This document shows, piece by piece, positions 1 through 10,768 of a stretch of 64,000 nucleotides of DNA. Origin of the DNA: Agarophyton chilense (taxonomy: Eukaryota > Rhodophyta > Florideophyceae > Gracilariales > Gracilariaceae); contig JARGXX010000068.1 in assembly GCA_030374765.1 (NCBI GenBank), positions 682,001 to 746,000 of the forward strand. The letters run 5' to 3'. The number at the start of each line of letters is the position of its first letter. Position 1 is the stretch's first letter. The position numbers and the translations under genes are program-made. The notes under the pieces are model-generated. The model searched no databases, had not been told where the DNA came from, and worked only from the letters and a program-made list of their open reading frames with translations.

Positions 1-1
1 C

Positions 2-3000
2 TCGTCCCTACGATGGCTCATGACCATCTCGGAGCCGTCAGGCCGCTTAATGCGTTGGAGACTCCGCCTCGCGGAATATGACTTTGAAGTGATCTACAAG
101 AAGGGCACTCAGAACACGCAAGCGGACGCACTCTCGCGTTTACCCACGAATGGGGAAGCTCTAGCCGTCGATGACGAGGATATACCTTGCTTCGTCGTAG
201 ACGATGGAACACCGGGGGACCCGGATTGTTTACACGATAAATGGAACGAAAGCCCGGAATTGGATGATGATATTGACGCATTGCTCGTCTCGGACGATTT
301 AGAGAAACCCCCGCCGGGTAATTTTGTGCCGATACCCCCGGAGGAGATGGTCAGAGAACAGCAAGGTGACCCCTTCTGTACGAAGATTCGCGCCTGGCTT
401 AATGGCGGTGCACAACTCCCTTTCGAGGTGAACGATCTTGGATACCTCGTCAGGACGGTTCAGTCATCCCCACAAGTCGTGGTGCCGCATACTCTACTGT
501 CTAGAGTTTTGCATCTATCGCACTATGCGAAACTTGGTGGACACGCCGGTGGACGGAAGCTCTACCTCACTTTGCGAAGGAATTTCTTCTGGCCCGCCAT
601 GGCGGTGGATTGCTACGCAACGGTGCGGTTTTGTACCGGATGTGCTAAGAATCGAGTGAAACTTCGCAAGTACTCAACGAAGTTGAAACTATTCCCGGCA
701 CGGGCTCCTCTCGAGTTTGTCGCCATTGACATCCTCGGCAAGCTCCTCACCACACGACGTGGGCATAAGTTTTTACTCGTTATCACGGATCGTTTCTCAA
801 AACTGGTTCGGACCGTACCTTTACGGAAGATATCCGCTTTCACGGTTGCACAAGCATTTGTAACCCATTGGGTATTCGTCTACGGCCCGCCGGTTAATCT
901 TCTATCCGATAACGGAAAACAGTTCGCATCGCGATTCTTCGAGGACGTGTGCAGGATTTTTGACATCAAGAACCTGTTCACAACGACCTATCACCCCCAG
1001 TGTAATGGGCAAGTGGAGCGGTTTAACCGAACGCTATTAGCGTCTCTCCGTTCTTACGTGGCCGACCACCCAAAGACATGGGATTTATATACCGACGCCT
1101 TGACGTTCGCGTACAATACGCAGGTACACCGTACTACGGGCTTGACTCCATTCGAACTGGTTTTGTCCCGCCCTCCGCCCGCTGTCGCGTTAGAACCCCA
1201 GCCCACGCTGGATGCGTTCCCTTCCGTGAAGGATTATCGCCACAGGTGGAAAGAGTGGCTTACGAAGCTGATCCCGGTCGCCCGAAGCTCGATGGCTCGT
1301 GTCCAAGCCGCTTACAAGCGTGATTTTGACTCTCGCGTACGCGGTAAGGCCCCGCCAATCAAAGCCGGTGACTTCTTCTTCGTCCGTAAGGAGTACTGGA
1401 ACCCTGAAAAGAAAAAGAAGCACAAGCTTTCTTCCGTCGCGGACGGTCCTTACAAGGTCATTTCGGTGAAAGACGACACCATCGTGGTGGAAACTGTCGA
1501 CGCTCATGAGCGGATCTCCCGCGACCGCGTTGTACTCGCCCCAACACCGACGTTGGAAGTAACCGAAATGGGTCAACAATCCCTCTCTGAGGATGATGGT
1601 GCTCGGCACACAACAGTGGCTCAGCCCACTGCCGTGGTTTCCCGACCTTCTGCGCTACCACACCCTACCCGGGGACTCTCTGACTTGCCGATCTTAGCGG
1701 ACCAAGGCCAGAATGGCCTCTCTTCTCTCACGCCACGGCGCGGTGTCTACCCCCGCCCGTTGGGCGTTTCAACCACTCCCCATGCCGCTCCGTCTCAGGA
1801 TGGGGAGGAGGCTCATAACTCTCGTCGAGAGACGGAAACCGCTTCGTCGCGTCATGACAACCGTGGTGCACGGACTCCTTGACACACCAGCAAGAACAAC
1901 GGTGATCCGGACGTCCCGTCTACCGACGTGCCATCTCCGCATTTGCGCGCTACAGCCGTTGCTGAACCCTCTATGGGAAGCGCCACCGCATCTGCGTCTG
2001 ATCGCACTCCCCACTGGGACTCTACTCGACAGGACGCACCACGTAGTGGAAACCCTCTCTCCGAAGCGAAACCGAAATCGTCGCAGGATGCTGTTCGCCC
2101 TCGCTATACTGGACCGGCTATGCCGTCGAGCGTTGACCCGCAGCCCGTTGGTCACGGTTCGTCGACACCAGCTACGCTGGAAAACTTAGAGCACGCCCTT
2201 GCAGGCCTTTCTAGGCCAAATCGATCGGAAGTGGTCCCTCGTACTGTACGGCAGGACACACCGGCTAAGCCGGGCAAGCACACCGTAGCAGACGGGAGAT
2301 TCACACCCAGCACGCTTGATGCTGGTTCAGAACCCGCGCGCAGTGGCGGACGCAGTCCGAGTGTCTCGGTTGACCCCGACAGCGTTGTCGAAGGCGCACC
2401 GGTCACCCCGGAGAATGTGCCCGTCAAGGACGGAAGCACCTCGTCGTCAAGTGAAGTTGAACCCTCGAAAAGGATAGTTGAGGACGAACTCGCTCCCCGC
2501 AGGGGTTCCTCGCCGCGCACTTCGCCGCGCACTTCGCCGCCCGTTGGTGAGGAAGGCACGGTTGACCCGGAGTTGCACGCCCGTCGCGGTACTTGGTCGC
2601 CCAAGCGAGCAGACATACCGGCAGCGCCGTTGCACACGCCCTCACGTGAGGAGGCGGAACGCAGCACGGCACGGAGTACTCCCAGCCATCAGCCGGACGT
2701 GTCACGTGACCAGACGACACCCGGCTCGGGAGATACGCCAATCAACGCCCAAGGCGGACCACCCGGCAAGGCACGACGCCCCGTTATGAAACCGCCTCCC
2801 ACATCAAGTCCAGCACCGTCGCGACGGATTTCACCCCAACGACTCGCGGAACGCGACCGCGAAACCCAGCCTTGGGATGAGTCCGCGTTCCCCCGAAGGG
2901 TGGCCTCTGCACGAGAACTCTCGGAAAGCATTCCGACCCAAAAACTGGGAGAATTGCCCCACGGGAAGGCCTCCGGCCGAAGCCGTCGAACTGACGCTCT

Positions 3001-3406
3001 TCGTCATGACGCCTTGGCGGAAGCAACCCGCCAAGCGGCCAAGGCAACCCGGAACCCGGTTCGTTCCCCTACCCAGGGCATGGAAAGGCAACGCCAACCC
3101 ATGGACCTTTCGGGGGAAGGGCACAGTAGCCCACACGCACCTGCGGACGTACACCGGTTTGGTCCGGTGACGCGTACACCGCAAGGGCGGGAAGTCTACG
3201 AGAAGGAGTTCGTGGTCGACCACATAGTGGAGCACTCATACCATCCGGATGGTTATATTCAATACCTCGTCCGTTGGTACGGTTTAGGGCCCGAATGGGA
3301 TTCGGATGAGCCGATGGAACATCTCCCACGTTCGCAGGTGGTGTCATATCACCGCAGAACGCGGACGGGAATCCCGGCATCGGTTGTTAAAGCCCAGGTG
3401 GGATAA
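2..3406 (+). pseudogene. Element 1 pol: RNase H end, integrase, linker, chromodomain
   Basis: The frame is open from base 2, so pol enters from outside the window. It begins in the RNase H tail (residues SGRLMRWRL and QADALSRL). The integrase zinc site shows the paired His around HLSHYAKLGGHAG and the pair CTGC. The catalytic triad is intact: counting from the ATG at 20, D237 (in VAIDIL), D297 (in LLSDNGKQF) and E333 (in QVERFNRTL), with 35 residues between the last Asp and Glu. After a GPY-like segment (DGPYKV) comes about 500 residues of Ser/Pro/Arg/Thr-rich linker. A chromodomain (EFVVDHIVEHS to SYHRRTRTG) ends the protein at about 3190-3370. A single TGA at 1880-1882 interrupts the frame, which then continues open to 3406. 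CGA to TGA is the simplest explanation; readthrough cannot be excluded. Confidence 0.9.
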
Positions 3407-3585
3407 CACCCACCTCGGTGGAAGAGAAAAGAGAAGTAGGTTTGCTTGAGAACAGGCTAGTGAAGGAAGGTTTTGGGTTACACAAGTCACTTGGTTTTTA
3501 TTCGAAGCTATCGATGGAATACCGAGCACTCGGGATACTACTCTAAGTCACAAGGGAAAACTCCCCATCGGGATTGCGTGCCCCG

Positions 3586-5523
3586 TCACGGGTTCGGCTC
3601 ACCGCCCCCGGGTTGTTTACCTCCCTGGAGGCGGGTGATCAAGGCCTCGCGCATCGCGGCAACATCGCCACTCGCTGCGTGGGTCCCCAGCCCCACCTGT
3701 CGCAGGAACTGGGAGATCACGGCCGCTTGACCAGCCGGAGCGGAGCTCGCATCGCCTGGGGCAGACGCCCCACCACTTGGGAGAATCACCGGTGGAACCG
3801 GAGGTGGTCCAGCTACCGCGTACTCCGACCCAGCCCCCGCGGGGTTATCCAAATCCACGTAAGGCGTGGCTGGCGTCCCCGCGTTATAGGGACCTTCCGC
3901 TTCGGATCCCTCTACCTCCGCCTCGGCGTACGCTTCCCCGTCGTCGGGTTCGTTGTCCACCATTGGATCGTCGCCGTCGTAGACGTGGTAATATTCATCC
4001 GCGTCCACGAAACCGATCGGATGCCCCTCGGGGATATGGCGTGGTGCAAACCGGAGTTCGTTCGCTTCCTCAGCGGAGATTTCGTGCCCTTCCCAAGGGT
4101 CAAAGTATACGAAATCACCTCCCAAGGGAGTATGCCTTCCTGGTGACAGGTCCTGACCCCGGCTACCCACGGTGCGCCCGCTTTGTTCAATCGGAACGGT
4201 GGTCCAGTCCAACTGGTCGATGTAATCGAGAAGACCCGCCACTTCTTCGGCGTTGGTTACTCCACCAAGAGGGATGCTCAGGTCCAGGCTGCAAATCGCG
4301 GACCTCAACCGGAACGGGAGGAACCACAGTCTGTACTGTTCATACACCTCCCAGAGGAGGAACACCGCCGCGCGGACTGCCCATTCGGTAATCACCACGG
4401 ACCACAGTCCGGACTCGGGATCCTCGATGAGGTACGAACCGTAATACGTGATGACTGGTGGCAGCTCGATGCAACAGCCCCGGCAGGACTCGAGGTTCGA
4501 CCACCACGGTGGAATGAGGACATAGCGACCCCGTCGGTCGGCCACGCGAAGGCGTTCGATCTCCACGTTCTGATACGGGACCAAATACCCGAATCGGGAT
4601 CGTGCTCGACGCTCGAAGCGGATCAGGGCGAGGAAGTTGGCCCGCGCAAGTCGACGCATGTAGCGGAATTCTGCCCGGATAATCGGTCGCGTCCCGCACA
4701 TGGCCTCTTGCCGTGCTATCGAGATGCCCCTCCACGAGAGTGTTTCCAAACCCGCCAGGCGGTCGACGTAACCAATCTCACCTTGACTGCGGTAAAGCCG
4801 AATGTCGGTGCCGAGACCATCGGGGATGGGATATTCGAAAGGAGCCCGGCGAAGCCGTTGATGGCCAAGAAGGACGAAGGCCGCATGAGCGGAAGCCGAG
4901 GTTTCCCTACCCCGGCGCGCCACAGCGTGGACCGGAACCGCTACGCGGCGTCGCCAATCCAACGAAGTTGTCGCCACGGCCGGAATATCGCCCGGCAGCA
5001 TCCCGTTTCCATCGATGTACATCGCTGTGAGCGCTTCGCTTAACACCGCAGTCGGGTGGAACCACGGCGCAAGCCGGAGAACGGACGCATGATGCCCAGG
5101 ATGGCACCCGACAAGCATGTCGTATGGCGGCCACCCTCTCGGGGGGAACATTCCGTACGGAGCAGCAGCCGCGTTCGCGATAGGAATATGCGGCGCAGCC
5201 GATGACGCGCTTTGCGGAAGCGGAGCGGACCGGAAGCCGGAGAATTACCCCGCAGGGAGACGGTTGGGTTGATTGTTTGGGTTGCTCATCGGTGAGCGAA
5301 GAGGCCGGATGACCGGAAGAGGAGGCCGGCGAAGCGAGAGACGATGCCGAGGAATCGGAGGACTGGCACGCAAGGATGCGGATTCGGTTGAGATGGGACG
5401 TTGAGAACGGTTGTTGCCAGGAGACTGGAGTTTTGCCGCACTGCGTTTGTTGGCACCGGATGAAGTGGATCCCAGCGAGCTGGTTGCACTCTTATGCATT
5501 CGTCTCGGCGCGTCGCCCACCAT
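3586..5523 (-). CDS. Antisense ORF of element 1, unknown function (one in-frame stop)
   Basis: A long minus-strand ORF between the chromodomain and the 3' LTR. The ATG at 5523 lies 36 bp from the LTR boundary and the frame runs towards pol for about 645 codons, with one TAA at 5245-5247. If that stop is a mutation the protein has four parts: a basic Ser/Pro/Arg N-terminus of about 95 residues; an Ala/Pro stretch; a globular core of about 350 residues rich in Arg and aromatic residues (it includes GYLVPYQNVEIERL); and an acidic, Gly/Pro-rich C-terminus ending in a short amphipathic stretch (ISQFLRQVGLG). If translation starts at 5151 it has 521 residues. I recognise no domain, signal peptide or clear membrane segment. 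Element 2 carries a decayed homologue at the same place, which argues for a real protein. Antisense ORFs are known in some plant Tat-lineage gypsy elements, but no relation is visible. Confidence 0.72.
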
Positions 5524-5546
5524 CGCGGATGTCGTACTCGCGCCTC

Positions 5547-5558
5547 AGGAGGGGGATA
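5547..5558 (+). other. Polypurine tract of element 1
   Basis: AGGAGGGGGA sits immediately upstream of the TG that opens the 3' LTR. This is the usual site for plus-strand DNA priming. Elements 2, 3 and 4 have similar G-rich tracts at the same place. Confidence 0.7.
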
Positions 5559-6352
5559 TGAAGTGCAACCCTCGTGAGGGCCGTTTTCCAGGACTTGGTT
5601 GTTTTTCCGCCTCGGGCGATACTTGTGAGATCTATGAGTAATACCGCTACTAGCGGGCTGGCGTAGCCAGGTGTATACGCGTTGTACGCGAAGTGCACCG
5701 GCGGCCGTGCTCCGTGGCCCCGATTCGGGTGTTACTTACTCACGTGTACCACGGGTGGCCCAGGACAGGTTGGCACAGCATAGCTGGATATTTCTCTATT
5801 TATTTAGCTTTACTACACTAGGTTAGGGAGCTCGTTACAGTATTCTACACTATATAGTGCCAGGGCGACCTCGCCCTGACACTCAGTAAACCTCCCCAAC
5901 CAGGGTTCTTGGCTCTAAGTCTTTTTCCGCTTTCGCGAGTCTTCCACACTCTACGGAGGTGAAGCCGCGTTACTAACGGTATACTTATCCACCCTGCGTC
6001 AACAGGAGACTCACCGCTGTTAGCGTGTATATCTTTCATACCACTGCCGTGTTCTCGCCCCAGTATTGGGTTTGCTACATATTTCTTTTGGCTCTCGTGG
6101 CCCATGCCCCCGATCGCCCCCACTGGGTGGTTCCCCCTTTATCACTTGCCCACTTCCGTGGAATACAGCTCATACCTGGTCTGCTCCCTTCTAGCATCCC
6201 GAACTCTCCCCGCTTGGCGTGCCGGTGAACCTCGGCCTTACACCCCGACTTAGTCGGGTTCACTCCGGAGAGGCTCCGTCGCCGTGCTACCCTCCTTGGA
6301 GGAAGACTCGGACATCTTCGTGTGTTTCCGACGCCCTTGGCGTTGCACTACA
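5559..6352 (+). repeat. 3' LTR of element 1 (about 794 bp)
   Basis: It starts TGAAGTGCAAC after the polypurine tract and ends CACTACA. Both ends resemble those of the LTRs of elements 2 and 3 (TG start, CTACA end). A TATATA at 5851 is followed by a perfect 8-bp hairpin CAGGGCGA/TCGCCCTG at 5861-5878. The start is well fixed by the polypurine tract. The end is inferred from the shared CTACA terminus, because the 5' LTR is outside the window. Confidence 0.75.
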
Positions 6353-6640
6353 GTATGCTGCGATGGTAAAGAGCATGGCGTCGCACCATGCCAGCCGGTG
6401 AATGGACAAGTGGACTTCTGATGTGAGAGAGATGAAGAAGTGAAGAAGAAGAAGGAACGAAGAAGTGGAACTGAAGAAGAAATGATGAAGAAGAGAAGAA
6501 GGAAAAGAAGATGAATGGATGAGAAGGACTACAGGACTAAAGGAAGTGGACTTAGGTTCCATGTGAATGAGCTAACCTAAAGCGTCAAGGCTTGAGCCCA
6601 AACCCAAGAAAGAGGAAGGCGAGTTTTGTGACGCATAAGT
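6353..6640. repeat. Intergenic with GAA-rich simple repeat
   Basis: Between about 6426 and 6520 the plus strand is almost pure purine, with irregular GAA/GAAG repeats. I see no gene. It separates the LTR of element 1 from the minus-strand pseudogene. Confidence 0.7.
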
Positions 6641-6697
6641 GCCAGAAGCTTTACTAAACGCATGAAGCCGAGCGACGGCTGTTCTAAGAAGTGGTCT

Positions 6698-8137
6698 CTA
6701 GTGGCGCTGACGACCAGCCTTAAAGAGTTCGCAAAACTCGGCTATTCTGGTTTGTTCTCCTTCGCCTCCGCAAAGATGGAGAACTTTAGGGCAGAGACGA
6801 AGAGGATACTTCTCAGAGCTACCGAGTATCATGTCCTCCCCGAAGTTGACCCCGAAAACGTGGTCAAGTTCGTTTCCAGTTCGGAGACGAACCACGTAGA
6901 GTCCGGTGAGAGTAGCCGCTCGGTACGTCCTGAACTCGTAGTAGTACCGCGGAACACGACACATGTCCAGACCAAGCCCGAGGGCTTGCACGGCCCGGAT
7001 GGTGGAGCAGATTGTAGGAAAGATGCCGCGGGATCTTCGCAGCCCGTCGAGGACCCTGTGCGCGACGTCGGAACCTCACGCTGAATCAGCAAGATTCGCG
7101 ATTGCATGCACTAGGCATCGCGGAGTGGAAGTATCGGGGAAGTAATCGACCCACGCGAGTTATCGTAATAACGGCGAAGTCCGGAGAAGGAAGGCCGATT
7201 ACCGGGAACGCTCACCCGCATAGCCACCCCAGGAAAACGGCGGAGGATGGCCAGCATGCGCGCACGCAAATGCGAATCTAACGTCGAAGGCCGCACTCGG
7301 TCGCTGTGAGGACGAGGAAGGGTTCCCTCAATCGCCTTTCCAGCACCGTCGCAGTCCGCCCCTGGAAGGATCTTACGAATGGAAGATAGAGCTTCGCAAC
7401 GTTCCAGATAATCGAAAGAGATGGAAAAGGATCGTTCGCTAACACGATAGAAGTGCTCAGGACCACCATGAAAGTTGGCTGAAGCATAGAGGACTCCCTT
7501 CTTGAACCTGACACCTGCCAAGGTATAGTTCGACCCATACATGAGGGAGTCGATTCTCCAGTTCGAAGCAGAAGAGTCGCGAGGTGCAGGATCCTGGCCC
7601 TTTTCGTGGGCCAAGAGATCTTCGTGGAACTCACTATCCGTCGACGCCGACTCGGTGCCAGACGAAGAGGAACTTAAGGAAGATGAAGAGCAGGAAGAGA
7701 AAAAAGACGAGAGAACGATCTTCTTCGCAACGCGAGGGCGAGTCCGAGTTGGGCCAGGGCGTTGAGAGGATGCGCTGGAAGGTTGGGCGGTACGTGGTCG
7801 TATAGAACGATCACCGCTTCCCTGATCGAGAACCTCCTCATCATCGGGGGGAAGGACCAGGACGAGAAGAAACCAACACACGGCTTCCTTCTTTCCGGGT
7901 TCACTTAAGCAATCGAGTATCCCCGGACGGAGCGCTCCTGAGATGTTCAGGCCTAGGAAGGTGTGGTGCGGAAGGTGCCGAAAGGCGAGCGGTTTTGTTG
8001 CGCTTTTGCCGCTTGGGCCGCGTAGCTGATTTTGACATAGAACCCGAGGGCCCAGCCGGATGCGCGCCCGAAGAGGGCTGCCCTGCCCGACGCTCTGCCA
8101 CACGACGCCGCCCCTTCGCCTTCGGAGTCTTAAGCAT
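6698..8137 (-). pseudogene. Decayed minus-strand coding locus, unknown protein
   Basis: Several minus-strand frames read like one broken protein. It may begin at the ATG at 8137 with a Lys/Arg/Ser/Pro-rich segment. The reading then moves by frameshift (about 7.9-8.0 kb) into a 7111-ended frame. That frame has a Ser run (about 7.7 kb) and a globular-looking part containing SLMYGSNYTLAGVRFKKG and HGGPEHFYRVSERSF. It shifts again into a final part (about 6.7-7.1 kb) with LDHVFGVNFG, ILGSSEKYPLRL and LCGGEGEQTR, ending at 6698. The long 7111 frame has no early ATG (it opens with GTG), which supports the broken-gene reading. I do not recognise the family. The His-containing GNELDHVFGV followed by an acidic/Ser motif loosely recalls papain-like peptidases, but that is a guess. 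It could belong to a transposon. Confidence 0.4.
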
Positions 8138-8545
8138 CCGGGGAGCCAGTCGCTGGCGCTAAGTGGGTTGCGGATATGAAGGGGGCGCGGGTCAGAGGTC
8201 GTACAGTGCCACAAACGTAGGCGCACACGGAGGACCACAGCGGTGATCCACGATTTGCAGCGGCGGTAGAGGCGAACAAGCGCAAAAGATGTAGAAAGTC
8301 AGGGGAAGGTGGCGGCGCCGAAGACGGTAAGGATGCCGCGTCGGCGCAGAGGACGCAAACGTGGAGGGAGAGATGGACGGAGAGGATGGAGTCGCAGTGT
8401 TGGAGAGAAAGGGAGCGCACGAGTGTGTCCACACTGAACCTGCACAGTCACGCATTATAAGCTGCGTAGGTTGCAGCTCACCCTCCAGCAAATCTGAAAA
8501 GAAAAATCCCAAGAGGGTGAGCTGGTGAGCTACTGTACGCTGGCT

Positions 8546-8776
8546 TGTGACACGCGCCACGATGGCACGTGTCTCAGTGGGGGAGCGTGTGGGCCACGTG
8601 TGGTGCACAGCGCACCACACGTGTCCCGGGAGATTAGATTATATAAACCCGGCGTCGCGAGCAGCGACGCCGGGTAGAGATGAAGAGAGGGAGAGAAAAA
8701 ATAAAAAAAAGGTACGCTTGCCCAAAAAAACAAGCTTTCACGCATCTTGACGCTGTACCTATTACTAATACTCACA
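8546..8776 (+). repeat. Possible short solo LTR with two perfect palindromes
   Basis: The segment starts TGTGACAC and ends CTCACA. It contains a perfect 12-bp inverted repeat CACGTGTGGTGC (595-606 with 612-623 of the 8-kb block), a TTATATAAA at 8639, and a perfect 11-bp hairpin CCCGGCGTCGC/GCGACGCCGGG at 8648-8674, followed by A-rich sequence. A TATA box followed by a GC hairpin is what the recognised LTRs here show. No target-site duplication is visible, so it may instead be a promoter region of the flanking genes. Confidence 0.35.
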
Positions 8777-9136
8777 TAAAGTCTCACTGTAAACGCTTCA
8801 TATGGGGCTTCAGAAATAGAACTGTGTTTCTCGTGTGCACGGTTGTTTACAGAGAAAATCACAATAGCATTGCAGAAGCCTTGCAGGAGTCCTGCGTACC
8901 GTAAGATCTGTAATATTTGTTCGAATCGTGGAAGAAACAGGAGACACCAGCCGCATCCATGCGTGGGTATGGAAATCTTCTGCAACTCTAAATGAAGTAC
9001 TGATGCGATCTGTGTTTGAAGTTGTCCGAGAATTCTTTGAATTTGGTCAATGAAGATCCCTGGAAAATTTTTTGGAGCAAATCACTAGCTGGGGAAAGCG
9101 TCAGCTTTACTTGAAATTCTAGAAAGGATTCGCCTT
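8777..9136. other. Upstream region of the CysRS gene
   Basis: AT-moderate sequence without a convincing ORF. It should hold the promoter and 5' UTR of the cysteinyl-tRNA synthetase gene. I see no clear TATA box close to the start. Confidence 0.5.
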
Positions 9137-10756
9137 ATGGGTCTGGGACACATCGTGGCTCGCCCGATCGTTCGTACGGTGCATGGCAACAGACCAATCT
9201 TTGTGAGGAACAGCCTACTTCACAATGGACGAAAAGAAGCTCTTAGCTGCGTAAACACGAAAGAGTTCAAGTGGTATGCGTGTGGCCCAACTGTTTATGA
9301 TGATGCCCATCTCGGACATGCTCGTTCCTATGTTTCGTTCGATATAATGAGAAGAATTCTAACTCACTTTGCTGGTTTGAGGATAATTTTTGCCATGGGC
9401 GTGACAGATATCGACGATAAGATTTTGGATCGTGCAAATGAGAGAGGTCAATGTCCTCGTGAGTTTGCACGACATTTTGAAACACGTTTTTTTGAGGATA
9501 TGCGTTCTTTGAACGTACTTCCACCGACGAAGGTTTTAAGAGTTACTGAGCATGTTAGAGAACTTCAGCACCATATCGCAGACTTGATCAATTCCAAATC
9601 TGCATACAAGACCAAGTCGGGGGATGTCTATTTTTCTGTAGAATCTTCTGGAGACCGATACGGTCAGTTAGACCCCTCAAGGTTAATATCAAACAGGAAA
9701 GAGAACGATGTTTTGAATCAGAGGAAGGATGGAAAAAAAGATCAGAGGGACTTCGCGCTGTGGAAAGCTAGTGAAGGTATTGTTGATGATAAAAGCTGGT
9801 GGGATTCTGCATGGGGTCCCGGGAGACCAGGATGGCATGTGGAATGCTCAGCTATGGCAATGTCTACACTGGGGGACTATCTGGACTTACATTCCGGCGG
9901 CGTTGATCTACGATTTCCTCATCACACAAACGAGTTGGCAACGGCTGAAGCTAGGCTTCAATCGCGAATGCAAAGTAATGAGGCACAAGAAATTCCCCGA
10001 TGGTCACATACATGGCTTCACGGAGGACATTTGCATATAAATGGACGAAAAATGTCAAAGTCTCTCAAGAACTTTGTGAGCGTGAGGGAATTTCTGAAAG
10101 ATGGTGGAAGTTCAGATGCGTTCCGCACATTTTGTTTGCTTCATCGATACTCTTCGCCGGTTGAGTACAGCGAAGAACGTTTGGCTGATGCGCAAGCGCA
10201 TGCGAGACGGGTAAAATCGTTTCTGGATCGTGAGGTGCTGTCCATTTCAATTCGAGGTGATGAAATGAAAGGCAAGAAAACTGAAATGCATCCGGCATGT
10301 AGAGATGCAGTGCGGCTTGAAAAGGCTTTGACGAGTGCGGAAGACGAGGTTGACGAAGCGCTTGCAGATGATTTTGACACTCCGCGTGTGATGGGAATAC
10401 TATCGTCGTTGATGAAAAATGCGAATGCATGCTTGAATGAAGACGACTCTGCCAAATCGGGTGCTGTGGCAATGGTTTACGATTCGAGTCAGCGGTATGT
10501 ACAGCGGGTACTGGGTGACTTTGGATTGTGCTTTGACAGAGATGAGGCTCAGGTTGGAATCAGTGAAGATGAGGACGGGGTGGGTGAGGTGATCGACATG
10601 TTACTTCGGTTTCGGGCCGATGTTCGAAGCGGTGCGCGTGAAAAGAACATGGAGAAGGTATTTGGGGCGTGTGACCAGGTGAGAGAAGAAGTAGAACAAA
10701 GACTGCGAATTCGTGTTATGGACGGAAAGCAGGGACGCGGATGGAGCAGAATGTAA
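9137..10756 (+). CDS. Cysteinyl-tRNA synthetase
   Basis: A 539-residue class I aminoacyl-tRNA synthetase that charges tRNA-Cys with cysteine. The HIGH signature is HLGH at residues 58-61, inside WYACGPTVYDDAHLGHA. The first zinc/substrate cysteine is C49 and a later one C237 (in HVECSAMAM), followed by the LHSGGVDLRFPHH segment. The KMSKS loop is exact at 305-309. The C-terminal part is a helical anticodon-binding region of normal family length. The first 45 residues are rich in Arg and hydrophobic residues with few acids before residue 34, so an organelle-targeting presequence is possible; cytosolic or dual use cannot be judged. It is one exon with ATG at 9137. The stop lies 12 bp from the end of the convergent Pcc1-like gene. 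Confidence 0.97.
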   Translation: MGLGHIVARPIVRTVHGNRPIFVRNSLLHNGRKEALSCVNTKEFKWYACGPTVYDDAHLGHARSYVSFDIMRRILTHFAGLRIIFAMGVTDIDDKILDRANERGQCPREFARHFETRFFEDMRSLNVLPPTKVLRVTEHVRELQHHIADLINSKSAYKTKSGDVYFSVESSGDRYGQLDPSRLISNRKENDVLNQRKDGKKDQRDFALWKASEGIVDDKSWWDSAWGPGRPGWHVECSAMAMSTLGDYLDLHSGGVDLRFPHHTNELATAEARLQSRMQSNEAQEIPRWSHTWLHGGHLHINGRKMSKSLKNFVSVREFLKDGGSSDAFRTFCLLHRYSSPVEYSEERLADAQAHARRVKSFLDREVLSISIRGDEMKGKKTEMHPACRDAVRLEKALTSAEDEVDEALADDFDTPRVMGILSSLMKNANACLNEDDSAKSGAVAMVYDSSQRYVQRVLGDFGLCFDRDEAQVGISEDEDGVGEVIDMLLRFRADVRSGAREKNMEKVFGACDQVREEVEQRLRIRVMDGKQGRGWSRM

Positions 10757-10768
10757 AGCGCGCGTTGA

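Larger units (their letters stand above)
1..6352 (+). mobile_element. Element 1: 3' part of a Ty3/gypsy chromovirus
   Basis: An LTR retrotransposon cut by the left window edge. The order is RNase H tail, integrase, long linker, chromodomain, an ORF on the opposite strand, a polypurine tract and a 3' LTR. RT, protease, gag and the 5' LTR lie outside the window, so no age or target-site duplication can be read. The order RT-RNaseH-integrase-chromodomain is that of chromoviruses. The sequence is GC-richer than the AT-rich DNA further right. Damage is light compared with elements 2-4: one in-frame TGA in pol and one TAA in the antisense ORF. Confidence 0.93.

Noticed and set aside
1190-2741. Several minus-strand ORFs of 100-170 codons opposite element 1 pol
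   Set aside because: They lie over clearly coding integrase and linker, have Arg/Pro/Ser-biased composition expected from the reverse of GC-rich codons, and have no counterpart in elements 2 or 3.
8192-8620. 142-codon minus-strand ORF
   Set aside because: It overlaps the palindromic TATA region and shows no coding character.
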